A stretch of DNA of 55,593 nucleotides, taken from Acidobacteriota bacterium. GTDB lineage: Bacteria > Acidobacteriota > UBA4820 > DSQY01. The position numbers were made by a program, and so were the translations under genes. Shown piece after piece: positions 18,279 through 27,540 of the stretch. Under the pieces are notes generated by a model. That model searched no databases and was not told the origin of the DNA. It was given only the letters and a program-made list of their open reading frames with translations. Within the stretch, counting starts at the first letter, position 1. Each line of letters begins with the position of its first letter. The DNA lies in the NCBI GenBank assembly GCA_021778515.1, contig JAJYCJ010000010.1, forward strand, positions 1-55,593, written 5' to 3'.

Positions 18279-19571
18279 ATGAACTGGAAAGCCTTCTTCG
18301 GATTCATTGCCCTCGTGGTGCTCTTCGTGGCCGGCGTCGGCCTGCTCATGTTCCTGCGGCGCCCCTCGGCCATGACCTTCTTCTTCACGGCCGACACCCA
18401 GGGCTACCTGGTGCCCTGCGGGTGCAAGGTGATCCCCGCCGGAGGGCTGGCGCGGCGCGCCACCGTGCTGGATGCCCTCAGAAAGAGCAACGGCGGCGAG
18501 CGGGTCGTCCCCGTCGAGGTGACCCACGGCTTTGCGGACCGGGGGCCGGGCCGCGCCCTGCTCAACGAGGAGATGGGGCGGTTCTTCGCGAGGGAGGGCT
18601 ACCTCGTGGGCCTGGGAAGCTACGACCTCCTCCTCGGGATCCCGGCCCTGCGCGAGGCCGCGCCCGGCGTGCCGCTCTATTTGGCGGGCGAGAAGGGGCT
18701 TCCCGGCTCGAAGGAGTTCCGGCTGGGCGGCTGGGGATGGGGCCCCATCGGCGACCAGGGGGCCCGGCTTCGCGTGATCTTCCTGGCCGAAACCGCGCCC
18801 GGAGGCGTGTCCATCGGTGACCCGCTGGAGGCCTACCGCCGGGAGGTCGCCGAGCATCCCTCGGAGAGGACCATCGTGGTGGGCCAGCTCAGCCCCAAAA
18901 CGCTGACGGAGCTGTTCAAGATGCAGCCTCCCCCTCTGCTGGTGGTGGCCCAGTGGCAGACCGACGTGACCAGCATGCCCCAGGCCGTCGGGCCGTCCTG
19001 GGTGCTCTTCATGGGTGACCGGGGCCGAAGGTCGGCCACGGCGAGGATCCAGTGGACGGGGAAGGAGTTCAACGTCCTGCCCACCATCCGCTACCTGGGC
19101 CCCGAAGTGGCCTCGGTGCCCGCCGTCGAGCGGGAGGTCGCGCAGGTGCTCGACCAGGTGGCGGCGGTGAACAAGGCCGCCCTGGCCAAGCTCTCCCACC
19201 CGGCCGCCCCCGGCCGCGCCTACGTGGGCTCCGCCGGCTGCAAGACCTGCCACGCCGAGGCGCACAAGACCTGGTCCCTCTCCAGCCACGCCAGGGCCAC
19301 GGCGGACCTCGCCATCGACCACCAGCAGCAGAACCCCGCGTGCCTCCAGTGCCACGCCACCGCGCTGGGCGAGCCGGGCGGCTATCCCCAGGCCTCGGTG
19401 GACCTGGCCGGCGTGGGGTGCGAGGCCTGCCACGGCCCCGGCGAGGGCCACCCCGGCCGGGCCATGGAGATGCAGCCCGCCGGCCCCCAGGCCTGCGGAG
19501 CCTGCCACACGCCCCGCGATTCTCCCCTGTTCGACGCGGCGGGCTACTGGAAGCTCATTCAGCACAAATAG
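18279..19571 (+). CDS. Membrane-anchored tetraheme cytochrome c with metallophosphatase-like N-terminal domain
   Basis: Encodes 430 aa. A signal anchor (~5-27, FFGFIALVVLFVAGVGLLMF) is followed by a ~270-residue domain starting FFFTADTQGYLVPCGC and GGLARRATVL. This resembles the start of 5'-nucleotidase/metallophosphatase proteins, but most metal-binding residues appear lost. Four CxxCH heme sites follow: CKTCH (~321), CLQCH (~355), CEACH (~381) and CGACH (~406), in the style of cytochrome c554 proteins. A periplasmic electron-transfer role is likely; the partner is unknown. ATG 18279 follows AGGGAG about 9 nt upstream. Confidence 0.88.
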   Translation: MNWKAFFGFIALVVLFVAGVGLLMFLRRPSAMTFFFTADTQGYLVPCGCKVIPAGGLARRATVLDALRKSNGGERVVPVEVTHGFADRGPGRALLNEEMGRFFAREGYLVGLGSYDLLLGIPALREAAPGVPLYLAGEKGLPGSKEFRLGGWGWGPIGDQGARLRVIFLAETAPGGVSIGDPLEAYRREVAEHPSERTIVVGQLSPKTLTELFKMQPPPLLVVAQWQTDVTSMPQAVGPSWVLFMGDRGRRSATARIQWTGKEFNVLPTIRYLGPEVASVPAVEREVAQVLDQVAAVNKAALAKLSHPAAPGRAYVGSAGCKTCHAEAHKTWSLSSHARATADLAIDHQQQNPACLQCHATALGEPGGYPQASVDLAGVGCEACHGPGEGHPGRAMEMQPAGPQACGACHTPRDSPLFDAAGYWKLIQHK

Positions 19572-20434
19572 GAAGGGGGCCGGCTCGGCGGCGGCAGGGC
19601 GAAGGTCCCTCCCGCCGTGAGCGTCACCCCTTGGCCTCCTCAAGCGCGCTTCTGGCACGGGGTCCCGCCATCGCAGGAGCGCTCTCCAGAGCGCGATTCG
19701 TCCAAGACGCCACCGCCCTCACCGCGGCGAGCCGGCCGATCGCTTTCGGCGCCCGGGCCAGGAGGCGGCGTCGCCGGGGCGAAAGGCTGGATTGTTGAAC
19801 TGGCATTGAATAGGACTTGTTCAGACATGACGGGACTGGCCTCTTCGGCGTTCTGGCCTTTCGCCCCGCCGCCGCGCGCGTCCTGGCTCGCCCTTCGGGC
19901 GGCCGGCTCTTGTGACTTCGAAGGACCGCCCACCCCCCCTCCCTGGGTGCGCCGATGGCGGCGGACCTTCTGCGTTGTCAGTATCGGCGCCCACATCCTC
20001 AGCGTACGCAAAGTACGCTTGCGGTGTGGTCGCCTCACCTTCCTAGCATAAGGCCCACCGGCGTTGGGACGCCGCTTTCCGCCTTGAGCGGCAAGCGGGT
20101 GGCGCGACGCCAGGGGAAGGGGAGCGGGGGAACGGGGAGGTTCGCCCGCGCAGAGGGCATCCCGCGTGAGAGCAAGGAGGGGCCTCGGCCCCTGTCACCC
20201 CTTGGCCCTCTCCAGCGGTCTCCCTGCACGGGGTCCCGCGGTTGAAGGGACGCGCCTTCCTCCCTCCGGTGGAAGGCATTGCGCAACTCCGGCGCGCCCC
20301 CGCACTCAGGGGAGGCCTTGGGGCAGCCGCCGGGGCGCGCACAGATCAGGCTTTTCTTCGCGTTCGGCGATTCTTCTCGGTGCCTCTGTGTCTCTGTGGT
20401 GAATGGAGGTGGGTTCGGGTCCCTCTTCGGCGGT
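19572..20434. other. 860-nt gap with repeat fragments
   Basis: This lies between convergent genes, so it should hold terminators for both. Two related segments, GTCACCCCTTGGCC...CACGGGGTCCCGC, occur near 19622-19670 and 20197-20243 and look like diverged halves of the REP-like family. GGAGCGCTCTCCAGAGCGC lies near 19677. An inverted copy of the CACAGAG repeat (CTCTGTGTCTCTGTGGTGAA) lies near 20383-20402. The only ORFs are Arg/Pro-rich shadows. Confidence 0.5.
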
Positions 20435-23400
20435 CTATCGGCTGAAGGGCAGGACCCCGGATCGCCCGCCGTCCGGGTTGACGATGCGCACCCAGACGGG
20501 GCTGCCCTCCGGCAGCATGGCCTTGAGATCGCCCCCCCCTTTGGCGATCAGCTCGGAGGCTTTTCTGAACTGGGTCCGCGGGGCGGGGGTTTCTGCCAGG
20601 AGCACCTGGCTGCCCTCCTGAAAGCCCGAGCCCGAGACGAGGAGCCGGAACGGCGATCCCAGTTTGCGGACCGCCGTGAGGGCGGGGTTGTCCAGCGTGA
20701 CTCCGACGGGATCGGAGGTGGTCTTCTGCCCGGCCGTGTCCGTCGCGCGGGCGGTGAGGGTGTGCGGCCCGGCCATTCCCGCGCTGTCCCAGTCGATCTG
20801 CCAGGGCTGGGTTTCCGCCCTGCCTACCGGCGTGCCGTCCACGAGGAAGGTGACCTCGGACACGCCCCGGTCGTCGGTCGCCGCGGCGGCGAGACGGACC
20901 GTCCCGTGGACGCTGGCTCCAGCCTGGGGCGTCGAGACCGTCACCTGGGGGGGCTCGTCCGAGGTGCCCTTGCACGGATCGGGAACTCCAGCGCCGGTGA
21001 TCTCGAGGTCGTCCAGCTCGAAGCCGTCGAACTCCGCTCCCGGATCGGTGGTAAGCCGCCACCGGATGCGGACCCGCCGGCCCGCGTACGGGGAGAGGTC
21101 CTGGGTGTACGGGGTCCACGGCGTGAGGCAGGCGTTCCCGGCGGGACCGGTGAAACATCCCTGGGAGGCGGGGTAGGCGCAGGCGTTGATGGGCGGGTCT
21201 TCCGTGAGGGAGAGGGTCCCGGGGTAGCCGCCCGCGGGCACGAGGGTCTGCCACGTGGAACCGGCGTCGGCCGAGATCTCCACCACCACGCCGTCGTAGT
21301 CGACCTCCAGGTTGTACCTGGCCCAGTAGGTCAATTGGGGCGTCCCCTCCTGCAGCGGAAGCTCGGGCGTGGTCAGGGAGGCGCAGAGGTTGGCCGGGTA
21401 GGTCCGGCCGTCCTGCGCGCTCCGGTAGCAGAGGCCTCCTGACGCGGTGTGGTTGTCCTGGCGGGTCACGGTCCAGGGCGGCTCGGCGCGCAGGAGCGCC
21501 GCGGTATCGCCGCCGTCGTCCGTCCAGGTGCCCGGCGAGAAGGTCCCCGCGGTGGGGGTCACGCTCAGCCACCGCGCGTTGGCCTCCTCGTTGCCGCCGT
21601 TGGCGGGGCCGCCGTTCAGCCTCGTCCCATCCTCCGCCCGCACCACGTAGTAATAGGTGATGCCGGAGAGCACGGTGGAGTCCGTGAAGGTGGTGCCAGT
21701 CAGGCCGCTGGCGACCCGGCTGACCGCCGAGGGGGTGAAGTAGGGGTCGCTCCCGCGGTAGACGTTGTAGGCCACGCCCGGGGCGAGGGGGCAACTGGAG
21801 GCTCCGGGCAGCCAGGAGAGCACCACGGAGCAGGTGGGACCGGAGGGGCTGCCGTCGGCCGTCCGCACGCCGTCGAAGGTGGGGGCGAGGGTGCAGTTGC
21901 CCGCAAAGGCCGCGAAAGCGCAGGGCGAGGCGGGCCCCTCCCCGCAACCGTCCTGCGCGCGCACCCGATAGCCGTAGCCGAATCCGCCCTGCACCAGGGT
22001 GTCGCGAAAGCTCGAACCGTCGGTCTCGGCGAGGAAGTGGAAAGAGCCGGCCTCGGCTGGGGAGTCTCCGCAGGCCCGTTCGATGCGGTAGCGGGGCGCG
22101 CCCGTGGCGGGCCACGAGAGAGCGATGGCTCCCTCCCCGGCATCCGTGGCGGTGAGGGAGACGGGGGGCTCGGGGGCATCCTGGCAGTCGGCGTAGGTCG
22201 CCACGAGCGCGTAGCCCTGGCGGTCCGAGCCGGCTTCGGAGGGGGTGCCGGGAACGGAGGCCCCGCGCACGGCGACGGTCCAGGTTCCGGCCGAGGGCGC
22301 CGGAACCAGCACCTCCTCCACGGTGTTGAGGGCGTCGGGTGTTCCGCCGGGGACGGAGGCGCCCTCCGAGAAGACGTTGCCCAGGTAGCGCACGCCGTCG
22401 GGACCGGTGACCTCCAGGTCCAGGTCGTTGACCAGCGCCGGCCCCGAGACCGGGGAGGCTTCGGGGTCGGTCCAGGCGAGCGTCACCTTCAGGGGCGTGC
22501 CCGAGGAGAGCCCCACTGCGAACCGGTCCTCCTCCCCCGTGGCGAGGCCGGCCCCGTTCCTCTTGTCCCAGACCCTGAGCCTGCGGGGGCCTCGGCGGGG
22601 TGAGGCGAAGGCGCAGACGGCGTCCAGCCGCACCCGGCCCCAGCCTTCGCTCTCGTTGGGGATGTCCGGCGCGGCCACGTCCATGGCGCCGTTGACGAGG
22701 GCGGCCTTGATCAGGGCCCCGCTGGGAGTGAGGGAGTCCGCCGGGTTGCGGAGGCCCGAAGGGTAGAAGCCGTCGGTGAAGTACTGGCGCAGGAGGAGGG
22801 CTGCGCCGGCGGCCGTGGGCGCAGCCATGGAGGTGCCGCTCATGATCGTGGTGCCGCAGTTCATGGAGGAGTGGGAGTCGTCCCCGAGCGCCGAGTTGAT
22901 CACCTGGCCGGGCGCGCAGAGGTCGGGCTTCATGCGGCCGTCCAGGGTGGGGCCTCGGGAGGAGAAGCCGGTCACGGCGTCGGCGCCGTAATCGCCGTTG
23001 GTCACGGCTCCCACGGTGATGCAGTCCTTGGCGGCCGCGGGAGAGCCCACGGTCCCGGTCTCCGGGCCGGCGTTCCCGCAGGCGAAGAAGAGCTGGAACT
23101 CCTCGTGGCGATAGAGGAACCGGTCCACCCAGAGGCAGTCGTCGGTGTAGATTCCGGCGGTGTCGGAGCCCCACGAGTCGGAATGGATGCGCGCACCCGC
23201 GTTGAAGGCCTGCTGGTAGATGATCTGGTTGTCCGTGGCCAGCCCGGCGAGGGTGCCCGACCCCTCGTTGCCCGCGTCCTGGAAGAAGATCTTGGCATTC
23301 GGCGCCATGCCGTCGCCGAAGTCGTGGCCTCCCGAGGTCGGGGTGGAGGGCGTGGCGTAGTTGTCCCCGGCCACGCTGCCGGTGGTGTGGGTCCCGTGGT

Positions 23401-24409
23401 TGAAGAAGGCGAGTCCGTCGTAGGGCGTGGCCCCGGGCAGGACGTCGTAGCCCACCACCTTGCGCGTGAGGTCCAGGGGGCCGGCCGCCGGGGGAAGGGG
23501 CGACTGGGCCTCGGTGACCCCTTCGGGGCCATAGATGAAGAAGCACTCGTCGCTGTCCAGGCCCGAGTCGGCCACGGCGGCGATCTGCCCCGTGCCGGTG
23601 AGGCCCTGGTTCCAGAGGGTGGCCGAGAGCGCATAGGCGGTCCGGTTCGCCGTGTCGAAGCTCTGCACCACCCAGATGGAGTCGTCGTTCCTGACATGGG
23701 GCGGAAGCCAAGGGTCCACGCTCCACACGGCCGCGTCCCCGGCCGCCGCCGCCACCACGGCCGGCAGCACGGCGGACGGAGGGAGGAACCGAAGCAAGGC
23801 CCCATCCTCAGAGGAGCCCAGGACCTGCGCGCCGGCCAGATCGGGGAAGGCGGAGCGCAGCCGCCCCAGCGCCTCCCACGGGTCCTCGCCCGGGAAGAGG
23901 CGGACGGAGAGAAACGGCGCCCGTTCCCACGAGACCGTCAGCGCGGGCGATATCTTCTCGTCGGGGAGGTAGGGGCCGATCCAGCGAAGCTCGGGCATGG
24001 CCTCCAGCACCGAGAGGCCGGAGGCGTCCGCTCGGGCCAGGCAGGCGTTCGAGGAAATGCGGTCCAGGAACCGGAGGCCGGGGCGCTCGACGGCCTTCAG
24101 GTCGGACAGGCGGATCTGCCGGCGGAACTGCACGAGGTAGACGGCCCGCGGCCCGGCCGGCGGCGACGCCGGGCGAATCCTCGCGCGGGGCTTGGCCGAG
24201 GTGAGCGGATCGAAGGCGCCGGATCGCAGGAGGATGGTCCCCCCATCCACCCGCGCGGCCGACCTCCGAAGGGCCTCCGAACGGAGAGCCGCGGCGGCGG
24301 CGGGCGGAAGCTCCTGCGCCGCTGCTCCCAGGGGCAGGCCGGCGTTGAGGCGCTGTGTCGCCGGCCATCCAACCAGGCACAGGACCATCAGGGTCCCCAA
24401 ACCCCGCAT
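20435..24409 (-). CDS. Secreted subtilisin-like (S8) serine protease with FN3 and Ig-like domains
   Basis: Encodes 1324 aa, exported by an N-terminal signal peptide. A propeptide-like region (VYLVQFRRQIRLSDLKAVE) precedes the S8 domain. The catalytic triad is Asp in AVADSGLD (~280), His in NHGTHTTG (~339) and Ser in SGTSMAAP (~523), with the oxyanion Asn in CGNAGPETG. Then come a jelly-roll-like domain (LVNDLDLEVTGPDG), two fibronectin-like domains, a MAM-like beta domain, an Ig-like domain (GVSEVTFLVDG), and a C-terminal module (FRLLVSGSGF...LPFSR). The last two closely resemble the end of the giant protein at 9010. The start has GGAG 7 nt upstream on the minus strand. It is transcribed divergently from the S41 protease. 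Extracellular protein degradation is the likely role. Confidence 0.92.
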   Translation of the reverse strand: MRGLGTLMVLCLVGWPATQRLNAGLPLGAAAQELPPAAAAALRSEALRRSAARVDGGTILLRSGAFDPLTSAKPRARIRPASPPAGPRAVYLVQFRRQIRLSDLKAVERPGLRFLDRISSNACLARADASGLSVLEAMPELRWIGPYLPDEKISPALTVSWERAPFLSVRLFPGEDPWEALGRLRSAFPDLAGAQVLGSSEDGALLRFLPPSAVLPAVVAAAAGDAAVWSVDPWLPPHVRNDDSIWVVQSFDTANRTAYALSATLWNQGLTGTGQIAAVADSGLDSDECFFIYGPEGVTEAQSPLPPAAGPLDLTRKVVGYDVLPGATPYDGLAFFNHGTHTTGSVAGDNYATPSTPTSGGHDFGDGMAPNAKIFFQDAGNEGSGTLAGLATDNQIIYQQAFNAGARIHSDSWGSDTAGIYTDDCLWVDRFLYRHEEFQLFFACGNAGPETGTVGSPAAAKDCITVGAVTNGDYGADAVTGFSSRGPTLDGRMKPDLCAPGQVINSALGDDSHSSMNCGTTIMSGTSMAAPTAAGAALLLRQYFTDGFYPSGLRNPADSLTPSGALIKAALVNGAMDVAAPDIPNESEGWGRVRLDAVCAFASPRRGPRRLRVWDKRNGAGLATGEEDRFAVGLSSGTPLKVTLAWTDPEASPVSGPALVNDLDLEVTGPDGVRYLGNVFSEGASVPGGTPDALNTVEEVLVPAPSAGTWTVAVRGASVPGTPSEAGSDRQGYALVATYADCQDAPEPPVSLTATDAGEGAIALSWPATGAPRYRIERACGDSPAEAGSFHFLAETDGSSFRDTLVQGGFGYGYRVRAQDGCGEGPASPCAFAAFAGNCTLAPTFDGVRTADGSPSGPTCSVVLSWLPGASSCPLAPGVAYNVYRGSDPYFTPSAVSRVASGLTGTTFTDSTVLSGITYYYVVRAEDGTRLNGGPANGGNEEANARWLSVTPTAGTFSPGTWTDDGGDTAALLRAEPPWTVTRQDNHTASGGLCYRSAQDGRTYPANLCASLTTPELPLQEGTPQLTYWARYNLEVDYDGVVVEISADAGSTWQTLVPAGGYPGTLSLTEDPPINACAYPASQGCFTGPAGNACLTPWTPYTQDLSPYAGRRVRIRWRLTTDPGAEFDGFELDDLEITGAGVPDPCKGTSDEPPQVTVSTPQAGASVHGTVRLAAAATDDRGVSEVTFLVDGTPVGRAETQPWQIDWDSAGMAGPHTLTARATDTAGQKTTSDPVGVTLDNPALTAVRKLGSPFRLLVSGSGFQEGSQVLLAETPAPRTQFRKASELIAKGGGDLKAMLPEGSPVWVRIVNPDGGRSGVLPFSR

Positions 24410-24539
24410 CGTTTTTCTCCCGAAGGCACTCCCATGCTACCGCCGTGCGAGGCATTTCTCAAGGCCCCTGTGAGCCGGCCCGCCTCGGTTGCGCCCGACG
24501 GCTGGACAACGGGGAGGGAAGGACTTACTATGGACTGCC

Positions 24540-26090
24540 ATGGTGCGTCGAGCCGCTCTGCTGATGATATTGTTCCTGATCGCCCTGGGCATGGCCGGTG
24601 ACTGGCCGAGCCAGGATCTGCGCCCGGGCGGCGGCGACCAGGCCAAGGCCGCCGAGAACCTGTACCTGCAAGTGGCCGACCTGGTCGAGACCCGCGGCTA
24701 CGAGAAGCCGCCGGGGCAGGATCTCCTCAGCGATTCCCTGGACGGCATGCTCCACAGCCTCGACCCGCACAGCAACTATTACTCGCCCCAGACCTTCAGG
24801 GATCTCATGGAGGACCAGGAGGGTAAGTTCTCGGGGCTCGGCATGCTGGTGGCCAAGCCGAGCGCCACCTCCCCCCTCCTGGTGGTGAACCCCATCCCCG
24901 ACACCCCGGCCTGGCGGGCCGGCATCCGGGCGGGCGACGTGATCCTCGAGGTGGACGGCCAGCCCACCGACAAGATGAGCAGCCGAGACGCGGTGCGAAA
25001 GCTCAAGGGCCCCGACGGGACCCTCGTGACCATCAAGGTGGGCCGGGGGTCGGCGCCGCCCGAGGTGATGACCCTCAAGCGGGCGCCCATCCCCAAGCAC
25101 ACCGTGCCCTACGCCTTCATGCTGAAGGACGGCGAGGGCTACGTGAAGATCAACACCTTCGGCCAGACCACGGCCGACGAGCTGGCGGAGAACCTGGACC
25201 GCCTGAGGGATGAGGGGATGACCTCTCTCATCCTGGACCTTAGGGACAATCCGGGAGGGGCGCTGAAGGCGGCCGTGGACGTGGCCTCCATGTTCCTCTC
25301 GCGGGGCCAGGAGGTGGTGAGCATCCGGGGCCGCTACGCCGGGGTCGTCCGGCGCTACGTGGCCTACAAGGACGGCGCCTACTCCAAGATCCCCATGGTG
25401 GTGCTCATCGACCTGGGGTCGGCCAGCGCCTCGGAGATCGTGACCGGCGCCCTGCAGGACCACGACAGGGCCGAGGTGGTGGGCGTGCGCTCCTGGGGCA
25501 AGGGGCTCGTGCAGACGCTGACACCGCTGGACAACGACGGCGCGGTGGCCATCACCACGGCGCGGTACTACACGCCCTCCGGGAGGCTGATCCAGCGTGA
25601 CTACAGCCACTCCTACGACGCCTACTACTTCCCCGACGAGCAGCCCAAGGGGGTGGACGAGCCCGTCGAGCCCAAGCCGGAGGCGCACACCGACAACGGC
25701 CGCCCCGTCTACGGCGGCGGCGGCATCGCGCCCGACGTCAAGGTGGAGGCCATGGAGATTCCGGCCCTGGCCCAGCGCCTCGAGAGGCAGAGGGCCTTCC
25801 TGGAGTTCGCCGCCAAGGAGGCCGAGCAGGGGCACCTGGACGCGGCGCGGGCCGAGTCTCCCGAGATGCTGGACGCCTTCAAGGCCTACCTCGCCCAGCA
25901 GAAGATCACCTACACGCCCGACGAGTGGAAGGCCAGCGAGGCCTACGTCCGCTGCGCCCTGGGCCGCGAGGCCATGACCATGCTCGAGGGCCAGGCGGCC
26001 GGCTACAGGGCCATGATCCCCATGGACGTGCAGCTCCAGAAGGCCGAGCAGATCCTTCAGAGCTTGACCCAGCAGAAGAAGGCGGCGTGA
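24540..26090 (+). CDS. C-terminal processing peptidase, S41 family (Prc/CtpA type)
   Basis: Encodes 516 aa. A signal anchor (RRAALLMILFLIALGMAG) is followed by an N-terminal helical region, a PDZ domain (~100-190, GLGMLV...GIRAGDVILEVDG) and the S41 domain. The catalytic Ser is in GSASASEIVTGAL and the general-base Lys is in SWGKGLVQ. It acts in the periplasm, cleaving C-termini of exported proteins. ATG 24540 gives a clean signal sequence and is preferred over the upstream TTG at 24489. However, GGGGAGGGAAGGA is ~17-28 nt away, so the start is not certain. The stop overlaps the ffh start (TGATG). Confidence 0.92.
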   Translation: MVRRAALLMILFLIALGMAGDWPSQDLRPGGGDQAKAAENLYLQVADLVETRGYEKPPGQDLLSDSLDGMLHSLDPHSNYYSPQTFRDLMEDQEGKFSGLGMLVAKPSATSPLLVVNPIPDTPAWRAGIRAGDVILEVDGQPTDKMSSRDAVRKLKGPDGTLVTIKVGRGSAPPEVMTLKRAPIPKHTVPYAFMLKDGEGYVKINTFGQTTADELAENLDRLRDEGMTSLILDLRDNPGGALKAAVDVASMFLSRGQEVVSIRGRYAGVVRRYVAYKDGAYSKIPMVVLIDLGSASASEIVTGALQDHDRAEVVGVRSWGKGLVQTLTPLDNDGAVAITTARYYTPSGRLIQRDYSHSYDAYYFPDEQPKGVDEPVEPKPEAHTDNGRPVYGGGGIAPDVKVEAMEIPALAQRLERQRAFLEFAAKEAEQGHLDAARAESPEMLDAFKAYLAQQKITYTPDEWKASEAYVRCALGREAMTMLEGQAAGYRAMIPMDVQLQKAEQILQSLTQQKKAA

Positions 26091-27427
26091 TGTTCGAGCG
26101 ATTGACCGATCGCATCCAGGGCGCCATCCGAGGCCTGCGCGGCCAGGGGAAGATCACCGAGGGAAACATCCAGGAGGGGCTCCGGTCCGTCCGCCTCGCG
26201 CTCCTGGAGGCGGACGTCCACGTCTCGGTGGTGCGGGACCTCCTGGAGGGCGTGAAGACCAGGGCCCTGGGCGAGGAGGTCCTCCAGAGCCTGTCCCCCG
26301 ACCAGCACTTCATCAAGATCCTCTACGACGAGCTGCAGCGCGTGCTGGGCGAGGGTTCGGCCCGCCTCAAGTTCCCCGACATGCCGCCGGGCATCCTCAT
26401 GCTGGTGGGCCTCCAGGGATCCGGAAAGACCACCACCGCGGGCAAGCTCGCGCGGCACTTCCTGGCGGACGGCCATCCCTGCCTGCTCGTCCCGGCGGAC
26501 GTCTACCGCCCCGCCGCAAGGCAGCAGCTCGAAACGGTCGGGAAGGCCGTGGGGGCCGAGATCTTCCAGCCGGAGCCGGGAGACGGCCCCGTGGCCATCT
26601 GCAAGAAGGCCGTCGCGGAAGCGAGGCGCAAGGGCAGCCACAGGGTGATCATCGACACGGCCGGCCGCCTCAACATCGACGAGGTGCTCATGGAGGAGCT
26701 GGCCCAGATCGTCCGGGCGGTCGCGCCCCACGAGAGCCTCTACGTGGCCGATGCCATGGCGGGCCAGAGCGCCATGGCGACGGTGAAGGCCTTCCACGAG
26801 AAGGTGGACCTGACGGGGGTCATCCTCAGCAAGGCCGACGGCGACGCCAGAGGGGGAGCCATCCTCTCAGTCAAGGCGGTCACGGGGCTCCCCGTGAAGT
26901 TCGTCGGCGTGGGCGAGAAGTACGACGCCCTGGAGGCCTTTTACCCGGACCGCATGGCCTCGCGCATCCTGGGCATGGGGGACGTGCTGAGCCTCATCGA
27001 GAAGGCGCAGTCCACCGTGGACGCCAAGGAGGCGGAGGAGATGGCCCGCCGCCTCAAGAAGGCCGAGTTCACGCTGGAGGACTTCCGATCCCAGCTCAGG
27101 CAGATGCGCAAGATGGGCCCCCTCGAACAGGTGCTCGGCATGATCCCCGGCCTGGGCGCCATGCGCGGCGTGGACCCCTCGCAGATCGACGAGAGGCGCC
27201 TCAGGCGGGTGGAGGCCATCCTCGACAGCATGACCGCCTACGAGCGGGACCACCACCAGGTCATCAACGGAAGCCGGCGAAAGCGCATCGCGCTGGGGGC
27301 GGGGGTCGCCGTGTCCGAGGTCAACCAGGTCCTCAAGCAGTACCTGACCATGCGCAAGATGATGCTCCAGTTCAGGAAGGCCGGTTTGAAGGGCATGCGG
27401 CGCATGCTCGGTGGAGTCGGGCGCTAA
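26090..27427 (+). CDS. ffh: Signal recognition particle protein Ffh
   Basis: Encodes 445 aa. It binds signal sequences of nascent membrane and secreted proteins together with 4.5S RNA and docks with FtsY. An N-terminal helical bundle (FERLTDRIQGAIRGLRGQG) precedes the GTPase domain: GLQGSGKTTTAGKLA (G1), DVYRPAARQQL, DTAGR (G3), SKADGDARGG (G4). The Met-rich M domain (MRKMGPLEQVLGMIPG, RMRKMML-like) binds RNA and signal peptide. The true start is ATG 26090, overlapping the S41 stop; the track's 25925 start reads upstream through that gene. The SRP RNA gene was not seen in the window. Confidence 0.97.
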   Translation: MFERLTDRIQGAIRGLRGQGKITEGNIQEGLRSVRLALLEADVHVSVVRDLLEGVKTRALGEEVLQSLSPDQHFIKILYDELQRVLGEGSARLKFPDMPPGILMLVGLQGSGKTTTAGKLARHFLADGHPCLLVPADVYRPAARQQLETVGKAVGAEIFQPEPGDGPVAICKKAVAEARRKGSHRVIIDTAGRLNIDEVLMEELAQIVRAVAPHESLYVADAMAGQSAMATVKAFHEKVDLTGVILSKADGDARGGAILSVKAVTGLPVKFVGVGEKYDALEAFYPDRMASRILGMGDVLSLIEKAQSTVDAKEAEEMARRLKKAEFTLEDFRSQLRQMRKMGPLEQVLGMIPGLGAMRGVDPSQIDERRLRRVEAILDSMTAYERDHHQVINGSRRKRIALGAGVAVSEVNQVLKQYLTMRKMMLQFRKAGLKGMRRMLGGVGR

Positions 27428-27468
27428 GGGAGTGCCCGCCACGCCTGGCCCCTGAATCATCAGCGGCG

Positions 27469-27497
27469 TTGACAGCCCCATGCCGGGGTGCTACCAT
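27469..27497 (+). promoter_or_regulatory. Sigma-70-type promoter for the kinase-TonB gene
   Basis: TTGACA (27469-27474), a 17-bp spacer and TACCAT (27492-27497), ending 43 nt upstream of the ATG at 27541. GGGAGAAGGGGAGG directly before the ATG is the ribosome site. Confidence 0.65.
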
Positions 27498-27540
27498 TGG
27501 CCCACCTGCATCATAGGCTTCTCTGGGGAGAAGGGGAGGC

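Noticed and set aside
20346-23726. 1126-aa minus-strand ORF and several long plus-strand ORFs across the S8 protease
   Set aside because: Same region as the real protease in other frames; the products are Arg/Pro/Gly-rich. The protease has a signal peptide, catalytic triad and ribosome site.
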